A stretch of 64,000 nt of DNA from Paenibacillaceae bacterium (lineage in GTDB: Bacteria; Bacillota; Bacilli; Paenibacillales; Paenibacillaceae): contig CAAFUF010000038.1 of the NCBI GenBank assembly GCA_900766135.1, positions 34,105 through 98,104 of the forward strand, in the 5' to 3' direction. This document shows positions 9,038 to 16,723 of the stretch, piece by piece. Position 1 is the first letter of the stretch, and each line of letters starts with the position of its first letter. Under the pieces are notes generated by a model. The model was not told the DNA's origin. It did no database searches and worked only from the letters and a program-made list of their open reading frames with translations. The position numbers and the translations under genes were made by a program.

Positions 9038-9133
9038 GCCACACCCTCCTTATTGGAAAAAAGGGGCGCCCTCCGTCCAAGACGTCTGACGCACCGCTTC
9101 AAATGGTTGAACTCGGACACGCAATTCGTCCGT

Positions 9134-10270
9134 TTAGTTCATATGAACAAGCACGCGCTCCTGCCACAGCTGCGGCAGCTTCTTCGTCGTCTCTTCCCAA
9201 GCCTTGTAGTCGCCGACCGGCTTCACGTTGGCATACGCTTCGGCGGGCAGCAGCTTGGAGGCGACCTCCTCGGGAAGCTGCACGCTTTCGCGGATCGGAC
9301 GGGCATACCCCTTCGCCAGGTTGATTTGGCCGGCATCGCTCAGGATGTACTCGCGCGCCAGCTTGGCGGCATGCGGATGCGGCGCGTATTTGTTGATGAT
9401 CGTGGCGTAACCGCTGACCACGCTGCCTTCCTTCGGAATCGCCACGTTAAATTTCTCCGCGCCGCCCAATTGATCGCGGTAGTTCAGGGCATTGAAGTCC
9501 CAGAACAAGGTCACTTGCACTTCGCCTTTCTCAATGTTCGCCAGCGAGGCTTCCGCACTGGACAAGCGGCCTTTTTTCGCGAGGTCTTCGAAGTAAGCAA
9601 TCCCCGGCTCGATGTTCGTTTCGTCCCCGCCGTAAGCGATGGCGGCCGCCAGGACGGCCATTTGCGCTTGCGCGGCTTTGGTCACGTCGCCGACGATGAT
9701 CTTGTAATCGCCGTTCTTCAGGTCTTCCCAGCTTTGCGGCGGCTGTTTGACCAGGTCCGTGTTCGTGAAGAACGCGATGGACCCTTGGTAGCCTACGACC
9801 CAGTGGCCGTCCTTGTCCTTGGCCCAATCCGGTATTTCGTCCCAGTACGAGGTTTTGTACGGTTGAGTCACGCCCTTATCCACCGCGACCGGACCAAACG
9901 CGATGCCCACGTCGCCGATGTCCGCGGTCGGCTTGTCCTTCTCCGCCTCGAATTTGGCGATTTCATCGGCGCTCGACATATCCGTATCCGTGTGATCCAG
10001 CGAATACTTCGTCTTCAGATCCGCCCAAGTGTCTTTCCAGTTCGCCCACGTATCCGGCATGCCGACGCTCACGACGGAACCTTCCTCTTTCGCCTTCGCT
10101 TCCAGATCGGCCAGCGAGAGCTCCTCGGCCTGCGCCGACTGGCTCGTGTCCGTTGCAGCCGCGTTGCTGCCGTTGCCGCCCGCACCACAAGCCGCAAGCA
10201 TCAATACAAACAAGGATAAAACCAGACCCAGCGTGAATTGCTTCTTTAACCCGAATTTCATGGTTTTCAT
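9134..10270 (-). CDS. ABC transporter substrate-binding lipoprotein
   Basis: The protein has about 378 residues. The lipoprotein signal reads LVLSLFVLMLAACGAGGNGS with the lipobox Cys near residue 29, followed by a Gly/Asn/Ala linker. The mature domain belongs to the type-2 periplasmic-binding fold used by polyamine, iron and phosphonate importers (GYQGSIAFFTNTDLVKQPP, VTLFWDFNALNYRD). It captures the substrate for the downstream permease/ATPase set. Two ATGs three codons apart could start translation: AGGGAG is 3 nt before the first and 12 nt before the second. Confidence 0.9.
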   Translation of the reverse strand: MKTMKFGLKKQFTLGLVLSLFVLMLAACGAGGNGSNAAATDTSQSAQAEELSLADLEAKAKEEGSVVSVGMPDTWANWKDTWADLKTKYSLDHTDTDMSSADEIAKFEAEKDKPTADIGDVGIAFGPVAVDKGVTQPYKTSYWDEIPDWAKDKDGHWVVGYQGSIAFFTNTDLVKQPPQSWEDLKNGDYKIIVGDVTKAAQAQMAVLAAAIAYGGDETNIEPGIAYFEDLAKKGRLSSAEASLANIEKGEVQVTLFWDFNALNYRDQLGGAEKFNVAIPKEGSVVSGYATIINKYAPHPHAAKLAREYILSDAGQINLAKGYARPIRESVQLPEEVASKLLPAEAYANVKPVGDYKAWEETTKKLPQLWQERVLVHMN

Positions 10271-10399
10271 GCACTCCCTGTGGATTATTGTGGGTTCGCT
10301 ACGTATTTCTGTTGATTTCGACCCAAGTAGAGTATAGGTTTTGACTGTTTGCGCTGGATTAATGGAAATGGCGATGTTTATTAAATAAGGCGGGGTCCG

Positions 10400-10555
10400 G
10401 GAGCGAGGGAGATGGGGTCGGCGGCGAGCGGCGGGCCGCGGCAGGCGGCAAGCGACAGGTGAAGATCGGCAAGCGACAAGCGGCAGGCGGTGAGCGGCCA
10501 GCGGCAGGGGAAGATCGGCAAGCGACAAGTGGCAGGCGGTGAGCGGCCAGCTCGT
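10400..10555. repeat. 49-bp tandem repeat, two units plus partial copies
   Basis: GC-rich intergenic DNA holds a unit starting GAAGATCGGCAAGCGACAAG at 10461 and again at 10510, with the rest (GGCAGGCGGTGAGCGGCCAG) also repeated. A degenerate partial unit lies before the first. It is open by chance on the minus strand but shows no coding signals. Confidence 0.7.
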
Positions 10556-10682
10556 GAGCGGGAATAAGAGAGTTTTGTGGCCCTATTTTACATGATTCCC
10601 GTCCAAAGCACCCTTTCGTTGCATTAAAGCTACCAGGAAACCCGTGGAGTTCCGATGTTTCCCAAGCGATTTTGAGGAATTG

Positions 10683-10858
10683 CTGCAGAAATGCAGTTTT
10701 TTTCTTCGGAATCGGCCAAACTATCGTAAATACCTGCAAAAGTGCAGTTTTTTGACATGAAAATCGCAATGATCCTCCATTTGATTTGAAATTCCTGCAC
10801 TTTTGCATCTTTTTAGCCGTAATCTTAAAAATCGGCGGAAATTCCTGCACTTTTGCAG
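10683..10858. repeat. Four palindromic CTGCA-N4-TGCAG units, composite intergenic repeat
   Basis: Small palindromes start at 10683, 10734, 10795 and 10845 (for example CTGCAAAAGTGCAG), each followed or preceded by a T-run. A second four-unit set with nearly the same spacing lies at 16486-16660. No gene is visible in the 920-bp gap that contains them. The last part of the gap (10964-11030) also holds a copy of the GAATAAGGCCC-type repeat. Confidence 0.75.
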
Positions 10859-10963
10859 TTTTTCGTGTCTGCTGCGCCAAGGGCGCTTCAAGATTCATGA
10901 TCATTGGATATGTCTTTATGCGCACAGAGTGCCTTGTTGGTTTAATGAAACGCTAGTAGTAAA

Positions 10964-11030
10964 AACGTCCGCTATTTCAAGCCAATCTCCATCTTGGGAG
11001 CGAATAAGGCCCTTTTTTACCTTTAAGGAG
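10964..11030. repeat. AATAAGG/CGCTATTT-type dispersed repeat
   Basis: The segment contains CGTCCGCTATTTCAAGCCAA, then GAGCGAATAAGGCCC. It is closely similar to 12443-12525 (TCTGCTATTTCGAGCC with CAGCGAATAAGGTCC). Related text occurs near the right end of the window. Confidence 0.65.
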
Positions 11031-11191
11031 CTGGATGTAGCTCATCATGGGCCTACCACGCGTTATAATCGCAGCGCTTACATATTTGTTCGGTTTTTCG
11101 CCCTTGTAAAGTGCGCTCCGAAAGGGATAAGATTACTTTGAAATTTTTCGGCAGCAAGGAGGCTTAATGAAGGGGATCCTCTTCAACATCG

Positions 11192-11599
11192 ATGAAAGTC
11201 ATCCATTTCTTCTTCCAGATTGCCCTGCTCACGGGTTTTTACGGTGCGGGGATGCTGCTTCAGACGCTGAGTCAGGCGCCGATTCCCGGGAGCATCTTCG
11301 GTCTCGTGCTCCTGTTCCTGGCTCTTAAACTGCGGATGGTTCCTGCGAAGTGGTTGGAACAAGGGGCCGGGTTTATGCAGAAGTTCATCCCTTTATTCCT
11401 GGTACCGGCCACGGTTGGCGTGATGGACTATTTCCAAGTGTTCACTGCAGGCGGTCAATGGCTCATTGTGATCGTCGTGCTCAGCACGCTGCTCACCATG
11501 GTTCTAGCGGGACTGACCACGCAATGGGTAGCCCAAAGGACCCCGAAACCGAAAGAGGAGGCGGCCCCATGCGTGAAATCTTTCACGAAGCAGGCATAG
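11192..11599 (+). CDS. lrgA: LrgA/CidA-family holin-like protein
   Basis: The protein has 135 residues with four hydrophobic segments. It shows the LrgA hallmark PIPGSIFGLVLLFLALKL and LVPATVGVMDYFQ. LrgA/CidA proteins are small membrane proteins that, with LrgB/CidB, influence murein hydrolase activity, cell lysis and export of small organic acids such as pyruvate. The lrgB gene overlaps its 3' end by 31 nt. The ATG used here has only a weak ribosome site; a strong AAGGAGG upstream serves a different ATG (11167) in another frame. Confidence 0.9.
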   Translation: MKVIHFFFQIALLTGFYGAGMLLQTLSQAPIPGSIFGLVLLFLALKLRMVPAKWLEQGAGFMQKFIPLFLVPATVGVMDYFQVFTAGGQWLIVIVVLSTLLTMVLAGLTTQWVAQRTPKPKEEAAPCVKSFTKQA

Positions 11600-12258
11600 T
11601 GCTGGGCGTTGTCCTTTTGTACCTCCTGATGAGCGGGCTGTACCGCAAGCTGAAGTGGGCCATTCTCGTTCCGGTTCTGACCTGTTCCGCGCTCGTGATC
11701 GGCTTGTTGCTAACGACAGGGAACTCCTACGGAGATTTCATGAGAGGCGGACGATGGCTGCAGTATGGTCTGGGCCCCGCCGTCGTTGCGCTCGCCTACC
11801 CGATGTACAAAGAACTCGACGCGTTGCTTAAAGAATGGAGAGCGGTCCTCGCCGGCACGATCGTCGGCATTGCGGCCGGGATGATCAGCGGCATCGGGTT
11901 TGCCTTATGGGTCGGGTATCCCCGTGAATTGATCATGTCCATCTTGCCCAAATCGATTACCACGCCGGTGGCGATGGAAATCTCCAGCAGCCTGGGAGGC
12001 AACGCATCCATTACCTCTGCGCTGGTGATGATCGCGGGGCTTACGGGGGTGATCCTAGGCCCTATCGTCTTCAAATGCTTTGGCATCACCAACGACAACG
12101 GGCAGGGCATTGGCTTTGGGGCCGCTTCCCACGCGCTCGGAACGGGCAAAGCCGCGGAGTTTGGACCCACCGTCGTCTCGACCAGCACGGTGGCCCTGAC
12201 CTTTAGCGCCGTGTTCGGCTCCGTGCTGGCGCCGTTGGTCGCTTGGCTTCTGTTGTGA
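11569..12258 (+). CDS. lrgB: LrgB/CidB-family membrane protein
   Basis: The protein has 229 residues and seven or eight hydrophobic helices. Typical LrgB motifs are LPKSITTPVAMEIS, SLGGNASITSALVMIAGLTG and ASHALGTGKA. The ATG inside the end of lrgA has AGAGGAGG upstream and gives MREIFHEAGIVLG; a much longer open frame upstream is only the shadow of lrgA. It forms an operon with lrgA. Confidence 0.93.
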   Translation: MREIFHEAGIVLGVVLLYLLMSGLYRKLKWAILVPVLTCSALVIGLLLTTGNSYGDFMRGGRWLQYGLGPAVVALAYPMYKELDALLKEWRAVLAGTIVGIAAGMISGIGFALWVGYPRELIMSILPKSITTPVAMEISSSLGGNASITSALVMIAGLTGVILGPIVFKCFGITNDNGQGIGFGAASHALGTGKAAEFGPTVVSTSTVALTFSAVFGSVLAPLVAWLLL

Positions 12259-12318
12259 CAGGGGGGACAAGGGGATGAGCCTTGTGACTTGTAACCTCTT
12301 CCCTCTGGGGTTCTGCAT

Positions 12319-12530
12319 GCAAATAAGGCCCTTTTCGGGCCTTATTTGTGCCGATTTGGCCCAATGCCCCGGAAATAAGGGACTTTTATGCCCTTATCGA
12401 TCCGGGCACCCTGCCTAAACCGCACCCTCCCGGCCCATTTATCCCAAATAAGGCCAAAAAAGTCTGCTATTTCGAGCCAAACTCCGAGTTTGCAGCGAAT
12501 AAGGTCCTTTTTTACCCTTATTTCCGTAAC
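12319..12530. repeat. Cluster of AATAAGG-type repeats; first copy a likely terminator of lrgAB
   Basis: AAATAAGGCCC-TTTT-CGGGCCTTATTT forms a strong hairpin 60 bp after lrgB and can end its transcript. It is followed by further copies: GGAAATAAGGGACTTTTATG, and GCCAAAAAAGTCTGCTATTT ahead of GCGAATAAGGTCC. These are related to 10964-11030. No gene is seen in this 335-bp gap. Confidence 0.65.
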
Positions 12531-12594
12531 GCGGCCACCGCAACACTACGCCCGAGAGGCAACCGCCTCCCGGGCATAGGGATTTCGACCGAAC

Positions 12595-13536
12595 TCACCC
12601 CTTGATCGAGCCGATCATCACTCCTTTTTCGAAGTATTTTTGGATGAACGGATATATCACCAGAATCGGTAGCGTGGATACGATGATGACGCCGTATTTG
12701 ATCTGGTCGGCATACCTTTGCGCGTACCCGCCTGCGTCGCCGCCCGTACCCGCCCCGTTTGCAAATACCTGGTTGGACAGCAGGATGTCCCTAAGCACGA
12801 TTTGCAGCGGTTGAAGTTCATTGTCGCGAATGTAAATCAACGCGGTGAAGAAGTCGTTCCAATGCCCGACGAGGTAATACAAGCCGATCACGGACACCAG
12901 CGCCTTCGAGAGCGGCAGCGCCACCTTGGCAAAAAAGGTGAAATGCGAGCACCCGTCCATCACCGCCGCCTCATGCAGCTCCTGCGGCAGCGAGGTTTCA
13001 AAGAACGTGCGCGCGATGATCAAGTAAAACACATTGACGCAAAACGGCACGATAAACACCCAGATGGTATTGGTGATATGCAGGTCTTTCATTAGCAAGT
13101 ACGTTGGGATCAGGCCCCCGTTGAAGAACATCGTAACCACGAACAGGAACATGATCACCCGTCTCGCCTTGAATTCCTTGCGGGATAACACGTAGGCCGC
13201 CGGCAGCGTGAACAGAAGGTTGACCAGCGTGCCGAACAAGGTGTAAAACAACGTGTTCCGGTACCCCGTCCAAATCCGAGCATCCTGAAAAATCTCCTTA
13301 TACCCAAACAAACTGACGTTTTTCGGATAGAATAGCACCTTGCCTGTCGAGACCAGGGTTGAATCGCTAAATGAGGCGATCACGATAAAATACAGCGGAT
13401 AAGCAATCAGCAGAAAAATGACCGTACACACCAGCCCCAACACGATTTTAAATGCCAACTCCCCGCCGCCCGACCGCGCTCCGGCATTTCTCAACGCAGG
13501 CCCCTTGCCCCCGGTTTGCGTACCGATTTGGACCAT
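12595..13536 (-). CDS. Carbohydrate ABC permease, LplC/YtcP type
   Basis: The protein has 313 residues. About six helices follow a short cytoplasmic N-terminus. The coupling loop is LPQELHEAAVMDGCSHFTFF, and the C-terminus KYFEKGVMIGSIKG is characteristic of the LplC/YtcP subgroup of CUT1 permeases. It is the last gene of a binding-protein/LplB/LplC set (30 nt after the LplB-like stop). Such sets in Bacillus and Paenibacillus import complex oligosaccharides; no ATPase is encoded here, so a shared MsmX-type ATPase is expected elsewhere. Confidence 0.92.
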   Translation of the reverse strand: MVQIGTQTGGKGPALRNAGARSGGGELAFKIVLGLVCTVIFLLIAYPLYFIVIASFSDSTLVSTGKVLFYPKNVSLFGYKEIFQDARIWTGYRNTLFYTLFGTLVNLLFTLPAAYVLSRKEFKARRVIMFLFVVTMFFNGGLIPTYLLMKDLHITNTIWVFIVPFCVNVFYLIIARTFFETSLPQELHEAAVMDGCSHFTFFAKVALPLSKALVSVIGLYYLVGHWNDFFTALIYIRDNELQPLQIVLRDILLSNQVFANGAGTGGDAGGYAQRYADQIKYGVIIVSTLPILVIYPFIQKYFEKGVMIGSIKG

Positions 13537-13565
13537 GACGATCGTCCTCTCCTTTCCTTCCTTAT

Positions 13566-14477
13566 TTAGAACAGGCTGTTTTGGGAGGCCCGTTTCGAAA
13601 TCGCGTTCATCGCGAACAGGAACACGAAGTTGATCAGCGTATTGAACAAGCCGATGGCCGAAGCCAGGCTGAACTGGTTGGACACGATCCCGATTTTGTA
13701 CACGTACGTGGCGATGACCTCCGAGACCGGGAGATTCAGGGCGTTTTGCATCAGGAAGATTTTCTCAAACCCGGTGCTGAGAATGTTCCCCATGCTGAGA
13801 ATGAACAGGATGATGATCGTTGGTACGAGCGCCGGCAGATCGACGAAACGAATCGTTTGCCACCGGGTGGCGCCGTCGATTTTGGCCGCGTCATAGAGCT
13901 GCGGATCAATCGTGGACAAGGCTGCCAGGTAAATGATGCTGTTCCAGCCGCAATGCTGCCAAATATCGGAGAGCACGTACACCGGGATGAACGCCTCGGC
14001 GGAGGCCAGCAGATTGATATGACCGAGTCCCAGCGATTTGAACATATAGCCTACCGCCCCGGTTTCGGGGGACAGCAGCACGTTCAGCATGCCGACCAGC
14101 ACGATTACCGAGATAAAATGCGGCAAATACACCGTCGTTTGCATGAGCTGCTTCATTTTTTTGCGCCGGATCTGGTTCAAAATGAGCGCCAATACGATCG
14201 GAGCCGGGAAGCCAAGCACGATGCTCGCCAGACTGATCAGAAACGTGTTCCGCATCAGGTCGGTGAACAGATAGCTGTCGATAAACTGCTGAAAGTAGGC
14301 CAGTCCCCGCCATTCGCCCCCGGTCAACCCTTTGCTGAAGTCGTAGTCGCGGAAAGCAAGCTGGATTCCGTACATCGGGATATAGTTGAAGATCAGGATG
14401 ACGGCGATCGCCGGAAGGATCATGATCCATAATTGATAATTGCGCGCGAGGGCCAGCAGCCCTTTACGAAACTGCAT
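13566..14477 (-). CDS. Carbohydrate ABC permease, LplB/YteP type
   Basis: The protein has 303 residues. It shows the LplB signatures NYIPMYGIQLAFRDYDFSKG near the N-terminus and DPQLYDAAKIDGATRWQTIR in the coupling loop. Six helices are expected. It forms the heterodimeric channel with the downstream LplC-type protein and receives substrate from the upstream lipoprotein (15 nt gap). Confidence 0.93.
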   Translation of the reverse strand: MQFRKGLLALARNYQLWIMILPAIAVILIFNYIPMYGIQLAFRDYDFSKGLTGGEWRGLAYFQQFIDSYLFTDLMRNTFLISLASIVLGFPAPIVLALILNQIRRKKMKQLMQTTVYLPHFISVIVLVGMLNVLLSPETGAVGYMFKSLGLGHINLLASAEAFIPVYVLSDIWQHCGWNSIIYLAALSTIDPQLYDAAKIDGATRWQTIRFVDLPALVPTIIILFILSMGNILSTGFEKIFLMQNALNLPVSEVIATYVYKIGIVSNQFSLASAIGLFNTLINFVFLFAMNAISKRASQNSLF

Positions 14478-14492
14478 GCAACATCCGCCCCC

Positions 14493-16130
14493 TTACTTTT
14501 TGCTCTTATACTCCTCGTAGTATTTCTGCATGATCTCCAGGTTGTGCGTGATCCCGGCCTTCCGGGCTTCCTTCACGTACACGTCCCATTCCGCCTCGAT
14601 GCCGCCTTTGGTGATCCACTTGGCGAAATTCGTGTTCGCGAGATTCATGATGTTGGTATTATTAAGGCTTAACGTGTTGTTGTCCATCGTGGAATATTTA
14701 ATAAACATCGCCGGGAAAATATCGTTCTCCTGGTCCACTTGCAGCGCTTCCTCAAGCGGTTCCGATTGGCCCAGCACCTCTTGCATATCTTTGCCAAGGG
14801 TCAGCTTCATCTCGTCCGAGATATAAAAAGCGCCGTTGTCCGCCATGGTCGACGTCCATTTCCACGTGCCCGGGTCCATCTTGGCATCGGCCGGCGGTAG
14901 CACGCTGTAGGTTCCGTCCCCGTTATCCTTAATATTCGGGCCGATCGAGCCGAACAGCGCCTGTATCCCGATCTTCGGATCGTACAGCTCGTTGATGAAG
15001 CGCATGGCGGCCTCCTTGTTTTTCGTTTTGGCCGACATGACGATGTGGTTCACGCCGTAGTTGAGGTTGTAGTAGTCATACATCCAGGAGGGCTTGACGG
15101 TGTCCGCGGCCGATACTTTCAGCGGGGCCATCGACGTGTATTGCGGCGCGAGTTGCTCGCCAAACCGGTCCGACGCGACCCAGCCCCAAGTAAAGCCGAC
15201 TTTACCCGTATCCCCTTCGCCCCGGGCGGTCGATTGGTATTTCGTGTAATCGTGTGTGAACACTTCCGGGTTGATGAGCCCGGCCTTGTACAGTTTGCTC
15301 AGGAAGACAACCATCTGTTTGTACCGGTCGTCGATCAGGTAATTCTTCACCTGACCGTCCTCGACGAAATAGCCTTCCGCGTTCCCGTCGGACAACGTCA
15401 TGCCCGTGCTGCCAAGCAGTACGGCCGGGTTGAAGTAGCCGCCGATACCGCCCGGCCAATCCATCGGGATTTCGTCGTTCGGGTCGCCGTTGCCGTTCGC
15501 GTCCTGCTCCTTGAACGCCACGAGCACCTCGTACAGCTCATCCCAGTTCGTCGGCATCTGAAGCCCCAGGTGATCCAGCCACTTCTGGTTGATGTATTGT
15601 CTGGTGGACGCGGCCGGCCAAAACCGCTGGTACTTCGGCAATCCGTAAATCTTGCCGTCCGGCTGGGTGACGATGAGCTTCGTCTCCGGCTTGGCCTCGA
15701 ACATGGCCTGCACGTTCGGGGCCTGGTCCAGCATCGTCGACAGGTCTTGGAACAGCCCCTGGAACTGGGCGAAATCGGCGTCGGTAATCACGTTAGGTCC
15801 GATGAATAAATCCGGAACATCGCCGCTTGCCAGCATCGTTCCTTTCTTCTGTCCCCAGTCGGCGGTAATCTCCTGCCATTCGATGTCCACTCCGGCTTTG
15901 TCCTCGACCTCCTGCAGCCACTCCATTTCCGCCAGCGGTTTGGTCAGCGGATGCTTGGTCATGATGGCGGTCAGCTTCACCTTCTCCCCGGTGGTCGCGC
16001 TCCCGTTCCCGGGCGTGTTTTGCGCGCCCTCCGGCGCGTTCGGGGCGTTTCCTCCCCCGGAGCCGCACCCCGCCAACAGCAGGGTCATCCCGAGTACGGT
16101 TGACATGAAAACGTTTACCTTTTTCCGCAT
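14493..16130 (-). CDS. Oligosaccharide-binding lipoprotein, LipO/YtcQ type
   Basis: The protein has 545 residues, the large size usual for the YtcQ/LipO group. The signal is MRKKVNVFMSTVLGMTLLLA followed by GCGSGGG (lipobox LLAGC). The mature part shows PKYQRFWPAASTRQYINQKW and GNGDPNDEIPMDWPGG, the latter a calcium-loop-like DxNxxGDxxDE stretch. The ATG has GGGGGAAGAG just upstream; the open frame extending about 100 codons further is not translated. The neighbours are two permeases downstream and a membrane-bound AraC regulator upstream on the same strand. Confidence 0.93.
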   Translation of the reverse strand: MRKKVNVFMSTVLGMTLLLAGCGSGGGNAPNAPEGAQNTPGNGSATTGEKVKLTAIMTKHPLTKPLAEMEWLQEVEDKAGVDIEWQEITADWGQKKGTMLASGDVPDLFIGPNVITDADFAQFQGLFQDLSTMLDQAPNVQAMFEAKPETKLIVTQPDGKIYGLPKYQRFWPAASTRQYINQKWLDHLGLQMPTNWDELYEVLVAFKEQDANGNGDPNDEIPMDWPGGIGGYFNPAVLLGSTGMTLSDGNAEGYFVEDGQVKNYLIDDRYKQMVVFLSKLYKAGLINPEVFTHDYTKYQSTARGEGDTGKVGFTWGWVASDRFGEQLAPQYTSMAPLKVSAADTVKPSWMYDYYNLNYGVNHIVMSAKTKNKEAAMRFINELYDPKIGIQALFGSIGPNIKDNGDGTYSVLPPADAKMDPGTWKWTSTMADNGAFYISDEMKLTLGKDMQEVLGQSEPLEEALQVDQENDIFPAMFIKYSTMDNNTLSLNNTNIMNLANTNFAKWITKGGIEAEWDVYVKEARKAGITHNLEIMQKYYEEYKSKK

Positions 16131-16485
16131 GCTCTTCCCCCCATAGTTTGGATTTGAGCGGCACTCGTACATGGAGGCGTTCGCGAGATCGGCTGAGGGC
16201 AGATTGCGAGTCGTAGATGACGGATTCGCCTGGGTTCGCGACCCCTTCGCGGTTCCATGTACGACGGCTGCCGCCGTCATGCCTTGCCTGGCCAAGGCAG
16301 GCACCTTAGACTTTAATGGGCGATGCCAAGCCGCGTAAACGGGCGGTTTTGGACCGGTTTTCATTTTTTGAGAGCGTTTTATTATCGGAGCCGTTGAAGA
16401 GTTGCCGTATCGGGCTTTCCGGAACGGTTTCAAATTTTGTGGATGTTCAAGAAACGCAACCCAGCGGCAGGCCGAAATCCAATAG

Positions 16486-16660
16486 ATGCAAATATGCAGT
16501 TATTTCGGCCGATGTTCTCCCAAACGTCTGAATAAATGCAAAAATGCAGGTGATTTATCCGACTCCGGTAAAAACGGGGGCAGCCCCGGGAATAACTGCA
16601 CTTTCGCAGCTATTCTGGTCAAGGAGGGAGGACCCCGGAGAAATAGCTGCAGTTTTGCAG
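16486..16660. repeat. Four palindromic TGCA-type units, second copy of composite repeat
   Basis: Units such as ATGCAAATATGCAG, ATGCAAAAATGCAG, CTGCACTTTCGCAG and CTGCAGTTTTGCAG start near 16486, 16536, 16595 and 16647. The spacings (about 50, 59 and 52) mirror those of the 10683-10858 set (51, 61 and 50). The whole 16131-16723 gap holds no gene. Confidence 0.75.
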
Positions 16661-16723
16661 GTATTCAGCAAGCAGGATTTTTTCGGATCGCCCGGAAAAC
16701 TCCCCTTGAACTAGATGCAAAGC

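Noticed and set aside
10359..10925. 188-codon minus-strand frame
   Set aside because: It is made of the 49-bp tandem repeats and the TGCA palindromes, and lacks a start signal.
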